A DNA stretch of 64,000 nt from Anoplolepis gracilipes. Its lineage: Eukaryota > Arthropoda > Insecta > Hymenoptera > Formicidae. A model generated the notes under the pieces. That model made no database searches and had not been told where the DNA came from. It saw only the letters and a list, made by a program, of their open reading frames with translations. Positions 40,912 through 53,274 of this stretch are shown piece after piece. Location: assembly GCF_047496725.1 (NCBI RefSeq), contig NW_027328680.1, positions 1 through 64,000 of the forward strand. The letters are read 5' to 3'. Each line of letters begins with the position of its first letter. Position 1 is the first letter of the stretch. The translations under genes and the position numbers were made by a program.

Positions 40912-41203
40912 CGCCTCCTCCAGGGCGACCTACATCCTTCCTACGTAGTGTGCCTCTTTCAGGGCGATTCTACGTCCCTTCTAGCAGTGCGCCTCATTCA
41001 GGGCGGCTCTGCCTTCATCCTTCGTAGTGCGCCTCCTTCAGAGCCGGACTACCCCTCTCTAGGTCGCACGCCTCTCTCAGGGCGAACGACTCTCTTCTCC
41101 GAGGAGCGCCTCTTTCAGGGCATTCCGCCTCCTAGCGTGCAGCGCGCCTCTGTCAGGGCGATCTGCCTCCTCTCAGTCCACGAACCGCGCCTCTGTCAGG
41201 GCG
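40912..41203 (+). repeat. Hairpin-repeat array of the solo LTR (eight units)
   Basis: Full set of CGCCTC..TCAGGGCG units in the leader region, as in B 5' LTR. Confidence 0.75.
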
Positions 41204-41469
41204 TCTCTCACAATTCCTCCGATCGCTCTTCTTGATCTAAAATATAGAATAAATATTAAATTAAAGTAAACTCATTAAGGCTCACCCTGTCCCCGCAACC
41301 CGTCAGATAAGGTCAAGTCAACTCGTTTACCAATTTACTTTAACGCGTATGTTTCTTTTTTTTTTTTCCTTTTCATCACTCGCGTTACTATTACTAACCC
41401 CAGTCTATACCCCTCCGCGTATTCAACTATGGCGTCGATTATGATTTCGCTTACCTTCTTAGCTGCGTC

Positions 41470-41886
41470 ATGGGTCGGTCACGTCGAGCAGGGCGTGCTC
41501 ACCAATTGAAGCGCCTCATCCGGTCACTATACCAAGGCGGCTCCTACCTGACGGTCCGAACAGCTGCGTCGCCACCAGGTAGTCAGAGCCCAGCATCCGT
41601 CGGGTATTTCACTTACCCTCCACCGGGAACCCATACATCGGAGTCATCAACCCCTGACCAGCTACACGACGCCGTCACTCCACCGGCATCCAGTAGCGGG
41701 GTCGTCGCTTCCTCACATAGGCCCTTACCGCCTATCGAATACCGTCCGTGGCCCGTGCCCCCGCCGTTGATAGACTTCGGGATTACGCAACCGAGGATCA
41801 TTTCCTCCCAGGCTTTCTTCGGGCGAGTATGCATCCTGTCGTCCGCTGAAGCACCTATCAATTCGCCTCCTGATAACCGTCCGTGA
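41470..41886 (+). CDS. LTR-encoded 138-residue protein, copy in solo LTR
   Basis: Intact and identical in protein to the A copy. The solo LTR has no gag-pol-env behind it, so if its promoter works this would be its only product. That makes it the cleanest place to test whether the ORF is expressed independently. Confidence 0.57.
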   Translation: MGRSRRAGRAHQLKRLIRSLYQGGSYLTVRTAASPPGSQSPASVGYFTYPPPGTHTSESSTPDQLHDAVTPPASSSGVVASSHRPLPPIEYRPWPVPPPLIDFGITQPRIISSQAFFGRVCILSSAEAPINSPPDNRP

Positions 41887-42183
41887 TTTAATTGTCTAAT
41901 CGTCTTGAAAAATATAATATAACTGTACATATATGTTTATTATAAAATAATGATAAATACATAAAAATCAGTATACGTAAACAATCTGCATTCATTGTCT
42001 ACTCACTTCACATCCTCCCTATTATCTATTACGTCCCGACCTCTAGTTTCCGGTGCACCGCTACGCTGATCGTGACAGGTTTACCGCTCGGCCACCGCGA
42101 TCCGCGTACACCAACCATCGTAACCGCACCTCGCTCGCGAACGCAGAGGACGTAACAACTGGTGACAGCGGCGGGACGTAACA

Positions 42184-42779
42184 ATACCTATATATACGGT
42201 GGTACGATAATACACACATCATACACTACATAAACCAAGTATAAACGCATAATGAACACCCAGAAATAATTACATAGATACACGCTCCTTAACAAACACA
42301 CCATAAAATTATATAACAATAGTCACTTAATATACCCGGTGATACAAAAATACGCGCGTTATAAACTTATCATCTACACAATGTTTAATCAGTATCTGAC
42401 TATTATAGACATATTATCCACCCAGTAACACGCAAATACACACACTCTATAAATAATTTATATACATAGTGACCCATTAGTACGCACAAATAAAGCACTC
42501 TCAATAAACCTATTATAAACTTATTACAGGCATATTCATATATTAACATACACATAATCAATGTATCATATACATGGTAACGCAATAGTTTCGGATCTTA
42601 TAACTAATTCATACATATTCCAAGCGTATCACTTAAATTACACACTCAACCTCTCACAATATAAACTTGTCTTAAATTTATGCATTTATACACACTTACA
42701 CACTCCTCATCCATCCATTGTAAATATATCACGGCATATTACATGTGCATTTATACCATTATTACATATATATAAATAT
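42184..42779 (+). repeat. 3' LTR of element B, piece 2 (U3 middle)
   Basis: AT-rich U3 from ATACCTATATA to ATAAATAT between the solo LTR and element C. A 78-codon ATG ORF found intact in other LTRs at this place (for example 10887-11123) is cut by the C insertion. Confidence 0.92.
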
Positions 42780-43076
42780 TGTTACGTCCCGCCGCTGTCA
42801 CCAGTTGTTACATCCTCTGCGTTCGCGAGCGAGGTGCGGTTACGATGGTTGGTGTACGCGGATCGCGGTGGCCGAGCGGTAAACCTGTCACGATCAGCGT
42901 AGCGGTGCACCGGAAACTAGAGGTCGGGACGTAATAGATAATAGGGAGGATGTGAAGTGAGTAGACAATGAATGCAGATTGTTTACGTATACTGATTTTT
43001 ATGTATTTATCATTATTTTATAATAAACATATATGTACAGTTATATTATATTTTTCAAGACGATTAGACAATTAAA

Positions 43077-43493
43077 TCACGGACGGTTATCAGGAGGCGA
43101 ATTGATAGGTGCTTCAGCGGACGACAGGATGCATACTCGCCCGAAGAAAGCCTGGGAGGAAATGATCCTCGGTTGCGTAATCCCGAAGTCTATCAACGGC
43201 GGGGGCACGGGCCACGGACGGTATTCGATAGGCGGTAAGGGCCTATGTGAGGAAGCGACGACCCCGCTACTGGATGCCGGTGGAGTGACGGCGTCGTGTA
43301 GCTGATCAGGGGTTGATGACTCCGATGTATGGGTTCCCGGTGGAGGGTAAGTGAAATACCCGACGGATGCTGGGCTCTGACTACCTGGTGGCGACGCAGC
43401 TGTTCGGACCGTCAGGTAGGAGCCGCCTTGGTATAGTGACCGGATGAGGCGCTTCAATTGGTGAGCACGCCCTGCTCGACGTGACCGACCCAT
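43077..43493 (-). CDS. LTR-encoded 138-residue protein, copy in C 3' LTR
   Basis: Protein identical to the A copy with one synonymous change (GAC/GAT, Asp). That same base change creates a stop in the antisense ORF, cutting it from 105 to 90 codons, which favours the sense frame as the coding one. Confidence 0.57.
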   Translation of the reverse strand: MGRSRRAGRAHQLKRLIRSLYQGGSYLTVRTAASPPGSQSPASVGYFTYPPPGTHTSESSTPDQLHDAVTPPASSSGVVASSHRPLPPIEYRPWPVPPPLIDFGITQPRIISSQAFFGRVCILSSAEAPINSPPDNRP

Positions 43494-43752
43494 GACGCAG
43501 CTAAGAAGGTAAGCGAAATCATAATCGACGCCATAGTTGAATACGCGGAGGGGGATAGACTGGGGTTAGTAATAGTAACGCGAGTGATGAAAAGAAAAAA
43601 AAAACATACGCGTTAAAGTAAATTGGTAAACGAGTTGACTTGACCTTATCTGACGGGTTGCGGGGACAGGGTGAGCCTTAATGAGTTTACTTTAATTTAA
43701 TATTTATTCTATATTTTAGATCAAGAAGAGCGATCGGAGGAATTGTGAGAGA

Positions 43753-44044
43753 CGCCCTGACAGAGGCGCGGTTCGTGGACTGAGAGGAGGCAGATCGCCC
43801 TGACAGAGGCGCGCTGCACGCTAGGAGGCGGAATGCCCTGAAAGAGGCGCTCCTCGGAGAAGAGAGTCGTTCGCCCTGAGAGAGGCGTGCGACCTAGAGA
43901 GGGGTAGTCCGGCTCTGAAGGAGGCGCACTACGAAGGATGAAGGCAGAGCCGCCCTGAATGAGGCGCACTGCTAGAAGGGACGTAGAATCGCCCTGAGAG
44001 AGGCACACTACGTAGGAAGGATGTAGGTCGCCCTGGAGGAGGCG
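43753..44044 (-). repeat. Hairpin-repeat array of C 3' LTR
   Basis: Eight units in reverse orientation. One unit has GAGAG in place of GAAAG in the loop relative to other copies. Confidence 0.75.
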
Positions 44045-45393
44045 CCCTACGGTGTAGGTAAGAATGGTTATCGCTCTCTGTCTAATGACATTCCCTATGA
44101 AGACGTCCGAATAAAATATTAATCTCTTCGATTATAAGTTACAGATATCTGAGGCTCTGGGTATGTCAAGGCGGACGTCGCGGACCTTGCCACTGGTGAG
44201 CGGATAAGGGAAAAGAAAAGAAAAAAAAAAGAAAGAAAGAAAAGAGAAAAAAAAAAATATATATAGGAAGAAGCTATAGGGAATACAAGAACGCCCTGGA
44301 GGAGGCGCGCGTCGCCGCAGGATGAAAGAGAGAGCCCGAAGTAGGCTTGAAGGAAGGATGACCTCGTCAGATAAGTAGCACTAATTTGCCCGATAATTTC
44401 AATATTAAAATTAGAATAGAAAGCTTGTCTTTATATTTACAGGTATAGACGCGAGAGGTTAACGGCGAGAAGAATTGACACCGAAAAGATGACCGACGCC
44501 CGGAATGGACAGGGGCCGCGAACTGACACAAGTATGTATATTTCGAGTAATTACACGTAAACAATATGATTAATGATTACACGAATATATCTTAATAATT
44601 ACGACAACGTACTCACTTCACTAAATTGTTATGTGTTACAGGAACCACTGGGAAGCACACTGTAACGCGGGTGTACACAAGAATGTGGATCTACAATATT
44701 AGTATTACAACATTAGTTAATAGAACTTTCCTTCGACTATGATTTCACGCACAGACTGGTTTCGGACGCGTAAACGATATTATAGATAGGCGGCATTAAC
44801 AATTGCATGGAGAGGAAAAGATAATACGCTTATATTGTTGATAGAAGTAATTCACTGCAAACGAAAATTTAGATAAAATATCTTTAAAAGTGATAGATAG
44901 AATTCGATATGTATTGTGAGCGCCGTGGAAATCGATAAAGAGAAAGGAAATATAATAGTAACAGTGGATACAAATAATCAAGAATAGATTTATACGACAG
45001 TAAACGTAAGAACTGAAGGCTAATTAATAGTATTCGCGATATGCTAGTCTCGAAGTCTCTCCGAATTAATGATTTTGTGTGAATAATACCGTAATGAACT
45101 AGAAACCACTGATTCGAAGATATAATATTAATTACACTGCGCGAAAACTTGCGAGAGCGTATGTATGATTGAATGTTATAAGGATAACCGATTATTAAAT
45201 CGTATAAATGACTGTCTGTACGTACAATGAATTTACTGGGTACTGTATGAATCGAGTATTGACTGCTGATCGAATACTGATTATGCGAAAACTGAATGGT
45301 CGGAACGAACCGTACAACAGATTTTACTGTCGGGCGAAAGCCGAATACTAAATATGATCTGAACTGTCTAATGATCTGAACTGTCTAGGCGAG

Positions 45394-45611
45394 AACTGAA
45401 TACTCTGATTTTTGAGCACACGGTGCTCCCGTTTATATACCCGTGGTCGCTGAGGGCTCCCACCTTCTGAATTATAGCGCGCGCAACGTGGTCCGATCCT
45501 GGTCATGCTTGTTTGTCACGGGTATCACGCGCCGGGCAATAGTAAGCTATCACGGTGTTTGTCCGAAATTTTCACGTGATCCGGCGGTTCCTGAATGTTC
45601 TAGAACCTTCG
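45394..45611 (-). promoter_or_regulatory. Heat-shock element and TATA/Inr of C 3' LTR
   Basis: Perfect five-pentamer site at 45587-45611, TATA box at 45432-45439, initiator A at 45406, all reading leftward. It would drive outward transcription into the flanking 3' LTR pieces of B. Confidence 0.78.
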
Positions 45612-48501
45612 GGACTAGCATTATAATGTAATATCTATATCGTTATTTCTAGATATATCGCAATTATTACTAGCGTTACGATAACTTATCTGATTAATTA
45701 CTTATCGCCGCATTGTATTATAGCGTTGTACTTAAATAATTGTAGAGATATGAGAGCATTACGCTAATTAACTTATTAATTAACAATTATCTATGATGTC
45801 GCATAATGTTATTCGTGGATTACAAGATCTAAATTAGTCTACAGACGTTAAACTCGCTATTATATAACTATATGTATGTATGTATATCATTATAACTAGT
45901 AGTAAAGGTTTATATATTTATATATATGTAATAATGGTATAAATGCACATGTAATATGCCGTGATATATTTACAATGGATGGATGAGGAGTGTGTAAGTG
46001 TGTATAAATGCATAAATTTAAGACAAGTTTATATTGTGAGAGGTTGAGTGTGTAATTTAAGTGATACGCTTGGAATATGTATGAATTAGTTATAAGATCC
46101 GAAACTATTGCGTTACCATGTATATGATACATTGATTATGTGTATGTTAATATATGAATATGCCTGTAATAAGTTTATAATAGGTTTATTGAGAGTGCTT
46201 TATTTGTGCGTACTAATGGGTCACTATGTATATAAATTATTTATAGAGTGTGTGTATTTGCGTGTTACTGGGTGGATAATATGTCTATAATAGTCAGATA
46301 CTGATTAAACATTGTGTAGATGATAAGTTTATAACGCGCGTATTTTTGTATCATCGGGTATATTAAGTGACTATTGTTATATAATTTTATGGTGTGTTTG
46401 TTAAGGAGCGTGTATCTATGTAATTATTTCTGGGTGTTCATTATGCGTTTATACTTGGTTTATGTAGTGTATGATGTGTGTATTATCGTACCACCGTATA
46501 TATAGGTATGGTCATTTTGTTTATTATGCATATGTACATTGTAATTATCATTCATCCTCAATAAAATGATAACGAAGTTTTGAGAATATTATCACGTTCA
46601 AGTTATTTCAGACACCTTGTATAAGTAAGAGTTAATTAAGTAATTGTATATATTGAGTGTGACTATTTAACTTTAGTTATCTTCCAGAGCTTTATTCGTT
46701 TTAAACTCTTTATGGGATATTTATATTGTTTTCACTATAATATATATATATATATATATGTATTATGAGTGGTTCATTTTAATTATTATTGGTTTTAATT
46801 GATTACTTAAATATTGTCTGAGCCTCGAGGAGTTCTTGTCAGGTCATTATAATTTGCCTTTAAAACATCTGTGGATTATGATATCTGCAGCGAGTCGCAT
46901 ATATATATATATATATATATGTATATGTGCATGCACCAAGTTATCTCCATGGTTGATATATGAAATAATTATAAATGATAGCTGACCGGATTTTTATTGG
47001 CAAACCAAATTGGATTCATGGTAAGGAATTATTATGCAGAAGATGGGTTTGATCGAATCTTTTATTATTGTTAAAATTTGGATTTAATGAAATCACTGCG
47101 CTGCGGTGGAATATGAGTAAAATTGACAAGTTATTATATTTGGGTGACAGAATCGTTAGACATGTACGTTATTGTGGTATTAATTCGGCTTTGGGATATA
47201 AAACTGCATTTAATAGTGAAGGCATAATTATATATTGGAGGTGCGGATTAAAATAAATAAATTATTAAAGTTGAAAATGTGAGGTGTTCCTGAAGTAAAA
47301 TGGGTCTATAACAATGTGCGCTTAACTTTTTATGGCGGGGCTGTAGCCCTATAAGTTGCTACCTTTTTTGGTTCCTTATGAGCCAAGGCGCCAGGAAATA
47401 TTTAATTAAGGTCACTGGGCGGGTTTTTTATGTGATGTTTAAACCGTTAAAAATTGGGTGCTTTTCGATGTTGCGACAACTTTTGATATATTGAGAAAAG
47501 TGATTTAGACTGTGCATAGGAAGTTGCAATTGCACATACGAGTTACTTGGCTTGCTCAGTTTTAATAATTAATGAAAGTTCATATACAGGGTGTCCCGAA
47601 AGTACCGATCGGAGTTTATTATATGAAGCTTATGGAATTTAACCAAAGGAATCGGTCGGTTGTTAAACACTATTTTATACTAATGTTTGGATAATATGAC
47701 AATGTTAGTTTATATACCGGGTGTCAATTTATTAAGGTGAACATGTATCGGGAGTTGTATTTCCGCTCATTCGCAGTTACGATCTCTTTTCTTGAGTGAT
47801 TTTAGCTTGTTATATAGATTTACTTTATATTTTTGTTATACCGGGTGGTGGTTAATTCTCGATGCGTGTGTCTATGGTGATGTGTACGTGTATGTTTGTG
47901 TTTAGTAAGAGTGATGACGACGAGGTGGAGTGAACATTGGTTTATATTATCGCTATTACTTAATTTACGTTATTCTATTGACGCATACTTAATATTATGT
48001 TTCCTTTTTATTTTTCAGATACTGCAACTAGAGTGACAAAACTAAATGGGTAATTATAATAAAATTAAGATGTTCGACCGACTTGGTGGGTCGTTTCTCT
48101 TCTCTTTTTCAGGTGCTGAGGAGGCGGACCAGAAGGTGATATACCGGGTGGCCGGAAAATAGGTGAGAATTTTCATTGGACAATTAATTAATTATTTTCC
48201 TTCATTTTTAGGTAGGTGATAGGGGAGAACCAGTGATGGGGATAAAACAGGAAAAAAAAAGGAAGAAAAAGAGAAAAAAAAAAAAAGGAAAAGGATGTTT
48301 TAGCCGGAAACATAATAAAAGGTATTTATCGGCTTAATCTATTTTTGATAATAACTATATATATATATATGTATATATATAAAAAGAAAAGGAAAGTAAA
48401 AGAATTTTATAGGTGCTTAACGCTTACTATGTCTACTTAACAGGTGACGTATGGAGTCAACGGACGGCGACTGGTGTCAAGCGGAGGCGCTGGACGTGAC
48501 A

Positions 48502-48512
48502 CCCCCCTCCTT
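48502..48512 (-). other. Polypurine tract, element C
   Basis: Reverse complement of AAGGAGGGGGG adjoining the C 3' LTR. Confidence 0.87.
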
Positions 48513-48562
48513 AAAAGTGGAGCAGCGTGAAATGATGCGACGGTGAGCTCGTTGAACTCGGC

Positions 48563-50419
48563 TTACGGTGCGGTTGATAGACGGTTGATCTTTCGTTCCA
48601 AGTGCAAGTAGGCTTCTCGCAGGTTGGCGATCTCTGAAGATATGGCGGGAGTCCTCTCCTTGGAAGAGTGGTGAATCGTCATCGTATCCGTGGATTCATG
48701 AGAGATGTCCTTCTGGATTCGGTGATCTATCATTGGGCGCGATAATGGAGAATTGCTGAGTGTCTTGGCAGGTGTTTCCTGTTTGGTTGGTTTTTGAGAG
48801 TTGGCACTATCATCAGTCATTAACATATCATCATTTGTTAATATGTTTTTATTTTTCAGGCTCGAGTTTCGATAGCTTAACTTTCTTGCTAGGCTTTTCA
48901 AGATGATAAATAAGGTGAGTATTATAATTCCACCAATAACTGTTGTTGTTACCGAGACCTCCACGATGTATACAGGGCTCGAGTGGTCTGGTCGTCCTGG
49001 AGAGTCGTCTGTGCTTGGATTCTGTACGTCCGAGTGCTCGTGAATCTCGTTTAACTCGTCGATATGTTGACCCCATGGTAGCGTTCTTGATTGGAGGCCT
49101 TGAGGATCGATAGCAGACACTTTCAACTCTGGAGTGAATACGTACCATTTGTTTCTCATTTTGTACATTGCCGTAGCAAGCGGATCGCATTCAATTTCTG
49201 TGCCTTCGCCAGATATAACGCGTGTTCTTGGCTTTAGGTACATGGGCTTCCCGTCTATTATTACTGGGAGCTCCTGGAAACAGCTTTCCGTGGCCCTGAT
49301 CCGTGCGGGTACAGGAGTACATCGAAATACTTGTACAGCTTCCCCTCGTACGCGCGCTGAGTATCCTGGTGTTTTTGTGACGGCGTACGCAAATGATGGA
49401 GGGTCTTGGTGAGCCATGGCGGTCAAGGCGTGTAATTTTGTTACTTCCGTGAGGCATTTCCTCATGACAAGGTCTTCGTAGGTATTTTCTACGCTCAGGT
49501 CTGTCTTTGTGTTACTCTTGTACGAAAAGTACGAGTGGTGAGATCGGTGCACCTTATTTACGGATGGTTGATTCTTTACGTAAGAGTCGTTGATTTCCCG
49601 TATTACTAGTCGGGGGTTTTCGGTCTGTATCACAGTGGCGTTGCAGACGTCGTGACGCGCTCGAGCAAACGCGAGCAGGTTGGTGTTTTCTACCGTTAAG
49701 GCGTATGCCGTGGGACGTCCCGTAATTTGTAGTCTTTTGGCAATTCCTCTATACAAGACGGTATGCCGTAGTTGAGTGCATCCTCCGTGAACAAAGGGGG
49801 ACCAGAAATTATGAAAGCCCTCTTCGTCGGTGCATTCAAGGTCGATGTATGTGCAACTAGCACCACTAGGTAAGAATATCTTGGTTTCCATCGTGTCGAT
49901 CTTGACAATGGTCCGTTTGAACGTTATGTGCAAGTACACGTTTATGACGCGTTTTGTTTTCAGGTCGTCTGATGGCAGGTTGTGGGCGCTGACGGTTTCG
50001 GTCGGCGGAATAGTGCGGCTATTCACGCGGTTGGCGGAAAGGCCGTCAAGGGTCTGGTTCCCGAATTGCAGTTTCCCTTGTGCGTGTATGTGCATGCATA
50101 CAGGAGCAGATACAGATAAGTAATGTCGTTTATTGCTGGTAGGTGTTGTAGATTCCCTCGTGGTGTGGTCCGTGTGGCTGATCACGTAGTCTATCTCTAT
50201 GCGGCAGCTTAGTACGTCCGCTGTGGTGAGTCTGGGCTTCGCGAGGATCTCCACGCTCACATCTCGGGTGATTGGAAGCTTCCCGTGTAATCGACAGGCG
50301 TTGTTATCGAGCAGCGAGATTGTGGTCCCGTTGTCGCACGGCGTGTTGCAGTCGTAGCCTACGAGGGCGTTGCAGTCCTGGGTTGCCAGATACGCTAGGA
50401 AGACGATCAGTGAGGCCAT
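48563..50419 (-). CDS. env: Envelope-like glycoprotein, element C
   Basis: 618 residues, identical in protein to A and B; a nucleotide difference seen (CCT/CCC) is silent. It is preceded by the same splice acceptor. Although C cannot make its own RT, env remains intact, so it could still supply glycoprotein if transcribed and spliced. Confidence 0.88.
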   Translation of the reverse strand: MASLIVFLAYLATQDCNALVGYDCNTPCDNGTTISLLDNNACRLHGKLPITRDVSVEILAKPRLTTADVLSCRIEIDYVISHTDHTTRESTTPTSNKRHYLSVSAPVCMHIHAQGKLQFGNQTLDGLSANRVNSRTIPPTETVSAHNLPSDDLKTKRVINVYLHITFKRTIVKIDTMETKIFLPSGASCTYIDLECTDEEGFHNFWSPFVHGGCTQLRHTVLYRGIAKRLQITGRPTAYALTVENTNLLAFARARHDVCNATVIQTENPRLVIREINDSYVKNQPSVNKVHRSHHSYFSYKSNTKTDLSVENTYEDLVMRKCLTEVTKLHALTAMAHQDPPSFAYAVTKTPGYSARVRGEAVQVFRCTPVPARIRATESCFQELPVIIDGKPMYLKPRTRVISGEGTEIECDPLATAMYKMRNKWYVFTPELKVSAIDPQGLQSRTLPWGQHIDELNEIHEHSDVQNPSTDDSPGRPDHSSPVYIVEVSVTTTVIGGIIILTLFIILKSLARKLSYRNSSLKNKNILTNDDMLMTDDSANSQKPTKQETPAKTLSNSPLSRPMIDHRIQKDISHESTDTMTIHHSSKERTPAISSEIANLREAYLHLERKINRLSTAP

Positions 50420-50514
50420 TGTGAACTCTATGTTGATTCTGCTTAAGAGAAAAATGTAGAACAGTACGTTCCGGTCTGAACCAGAAAATGGAGAAGATAA
50501 CTGAGTAATCCAAT

Positions 50515-50530
50515 CTGAAACAGAAGAAAG
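50515..50530 (-). promoter_or_regulatory. Splice acceptor for env mRNA, element C
   Basis: Same polypyrimidine-TTTCAG site on the minus strand, just after the pol stop. Confidence 0.62.
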
Positions 50531-50534
50531 GTAG

Positions 50535-53274
50535 TCATCCTGGTTCGCCGTAGTGGGCTTTCCGTAGTCTATTGACGTGCACTATTCGCGTTGATTTATT
50601 AATTTGAATTCGCACGTTTTCGTGGTCGAGGATTTCGATAATGCGGTACGGGCCGTGATATTCTTTTCCGAATTTATCTGTTTTACTCTCGTTTAATAGA
50701 AAGACGTTATCGTTTGCGTTGAAAGTCGTCGGGTTTACGCGTTTGTCGTAGTAATTTTTGGAGCGCTCTTTAGCCCTAATGAGATTAGCTCTAGCGACTT
50801 CCTGTATATCACAGATTTTTTCGAACAGGTTTGTTAAGTAGGAGTGATATGTTTCAGGATCTTCTTCGGGGTTGTGTCCCGATGGAACTCTGGCGACACG
50901 TCCGAAGATCAATTCGTGAGGTGTGTACCCGGTACCTTCGTGTACTGAGGTATTATACGAAAAACTGGCACGCTCAATGAGGTCGTCCCATGCTTCTTCC
51001 TTATTGACGAAGCACTTCAGGTATTCCATTAGAACGAGGTGCGACCTTTCGAGTGACCCATTAGATTGTGGATGGTGAGCAGTCGTTCGGAAGTGTTGGA
51101 TACGGAACTTTTTGGTTACGCTTTTCATGAGTACACCGGTAAAGTTCGTCCCTTGGTCGGTGAGTATGCTTCGGGGGCATCCAAAACGACAGATAAAATA
51201 GTGGATAAAGGCGTTCGCCGTGGTTTCGCCTCTAGCGTCTGGTAGTGGTGCGTATACTGAGTATTTTGTGAGGAGATCTTGCATCGTTAGAACGTATGAG
51301 TTGCCGCTAGGAGTGGTTCTGAGTGGTCCTACTATGTCGAGAGCCACTTTGTCGAAGGCGCGTCCAGGTGTGTCGGTCAATATCATTGGTTGTCGAGTCT
51401 TCCTTCTGACTAGTTTCATAGATTGACACGTTCGACAATTCCTGATGTAGTTTAATATATCGCCTTTCATTTTGTTCCATGTAAACCTTTGTTTAATTCG
51501 CTGGTACGTCTTCGTGACGCCCTTGTGTCCACCGACGGCAGATTCGTGATTTTCGCGGATTATCGCTGTACGGTCCTCTACCGGAGGGGTGACGGTTGGT
51601 CCATGACATATGCTGATGGTGACGGGCCTTTCGGAGAGTATCGCTTGCAGTGTCTGTAAGACTCGATCCCATGGTATCGTGTCGAGGCTGGGTGTCTCTC
51701 GTATGCTAACAGTATGTAGTTGTAATTCCGTCATCACGTCGAGGGTTGATCTGAAACATTCCTTTAAGATTTCTTCGTCCAATAATGTTGTTCTTTTCTC
51801 TTTTGCAGGTAGTACTATAATGTGTCGTCCCGCGTCTATGGATGGATAGACTCGCGCTCTTCCGAGCATTAAGTCGTCTAGCGGAGGTAGGTATCCATCT
51901 TGCTGTAATTCCATAGCTCCTTTATCGAAGGGGTGTTTATCAACGGTGACCAGTATGATTGTGTTATCGTTGCAATTCAGTAATGGTATGTTGCGTTTTT
52001 TTATACGGCATCTTGTGCTATGGGTGGTTATTAATTCTGGTCTCATTTGCAGAGTTTCTTCTTCGGGAAGAATTTCCAAGGTATCGAATTCCTTATCGCT
52101 GTTGTCGTCAACAGTGGTTTCGTCCGGCGGTTCTGTCACGGGGTCGGGTGGAGGTTCTGGGGGTATAGAAGGTAAGTGTGATATTGTTTTTCCTCGTGAC
52201 TGAAATTGCGCTACGTTATCGACGCGTTCATTGTTCGTCTGTTCGTCAAGGAGGTCCAAGAGTCCTTTCGTAATTAACGGTGGTGATTGTTGGTTATTCG
52301 TGAAACGTGGGGAAGGTGAAGGATGGGAAGATGTGGGGAGAGGTATTGGGATGTCGACCTAGGTCGACGCCGCACCTTGATGCGACAAGAGGAAGGCAGT
52401 GCTCCTGCCCGTAGAGATGATAGTCGGGATCGACGTTTTGTGTTGGTGTATTAAGAAGAGGAAGAGAGGGGGTAAATGTATTTTGGTTTTGTAGCGTATT
52501 TTGTTTGTTAAATGATGAGTTTGATTGTTTGTTGTTTTCAATGTGTATCTTGGTCTTTGTGTTATTGTGTAGTTTGTTTGGTTGTTTATTTTTGCATGTA
52601 GTAAAATTATCTTGACTCGTTGCAGGTGCAGTGCGTGCTTCTTGGGTGCGAAGGCTTTTGCTCGCTTGAATTTTGACGGGACTATTGCCCGATGGGCTAG
52701 AGGGTTGCCTCAGAGGCTCCCTGGAAGGGGGGTCCTGTGATATTTTTGTTACTTCTGTTAGCGTAACGGTAGGTATTATGATTTCTACTTCTTCGTCTAA
52801 TGTATTCGTGATGCCGATATATGCCTTGTCGTTGATACACGTGACAAGTGCATCTCCGGCGAAGACCGCGTCGCGGGCGCGTATCGGGGCGAGATAACCC
52901 GTTTTAATTTCCGGATTAGCTATGCGGACCGTGATTCCCAGCTTCATACGTGAGGGTATGACAATGGACTCCTTGTCCTTGAATGGAAACGCGCAGTCGC
53001 GCCACGTGATTAACTTATTACCGTAATTAATGCACGCGTTATGTTCAGTGAAGAACGACGAACCTAATATGCCCTGTGTGATTATAGGGAATTCGTCGGC
53101 TACCACGTGGAAAACTACTGGGGTTTCCGAAACGTATGCTATGGCGGATCCCAGAGTGGTGACAACATTTTCGGTGATACCCGTTAATTGGATAGTCTCC
53201 TTGTTGTTGATTTGAATATCGGATTTAATGCAACCTTTCTTTATTATATTAGGCTGTGCTCCTGTATCGAGCAT
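50535..53274 (-). pseudogene. pol: Pol of element C with RT/RNase H deleted and frame broken
   Basis: 2740 bp against 4905 bp in A and B, a loss of 2165 bp, which is not a multiple of three. The break is near 52336, where AATACCTCTCCC joins CCACATCTTCCC through a short run of C shared by both sides. The protease half stays open for 326 codons (52294-53274) and ends in out-of-frame residues. The macro-like and integrase part stays open for 574 codons (50535-52259) with D,D-35-E intact. RT and RNase H are entirely absent, so C is non-autonomous. Integrase would need internal initiation to be made. Confidence 0.93.

Larger units (their letters stand above)
36458..42183 (+). mobile_element. Solo LTR nested in the 3' LTR of element B
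   Basis: A full 5726-bp LTR with no internal region, flanked by ATAC at 36454-36457 and 42184-42187. It is the product of recombination between the two LTRs of a former element. It has private variants (AGAGGATCAGAG at the initiator, a 1-bp T insertion near 40136). All internal LTR landmarks are present. Confidence 0.93.
42780..48501 (-). repeat. 3' LTR of element C (5722 bp)
   Basis: Lies next to the polypurine tract and env, so it is the downstream LTR of C. On the + strand it starts TGTTACG and ends GTGACA. It contains the LTR ORF, hairpin array and promoter in reverse orientation. Confidence 0.94.

Noticed and set aside
43033..43305. Distinct small + strand gene in element C
   Set aside because: It is the shortened antisense shadow of the LTR ORF in reverse orientation.
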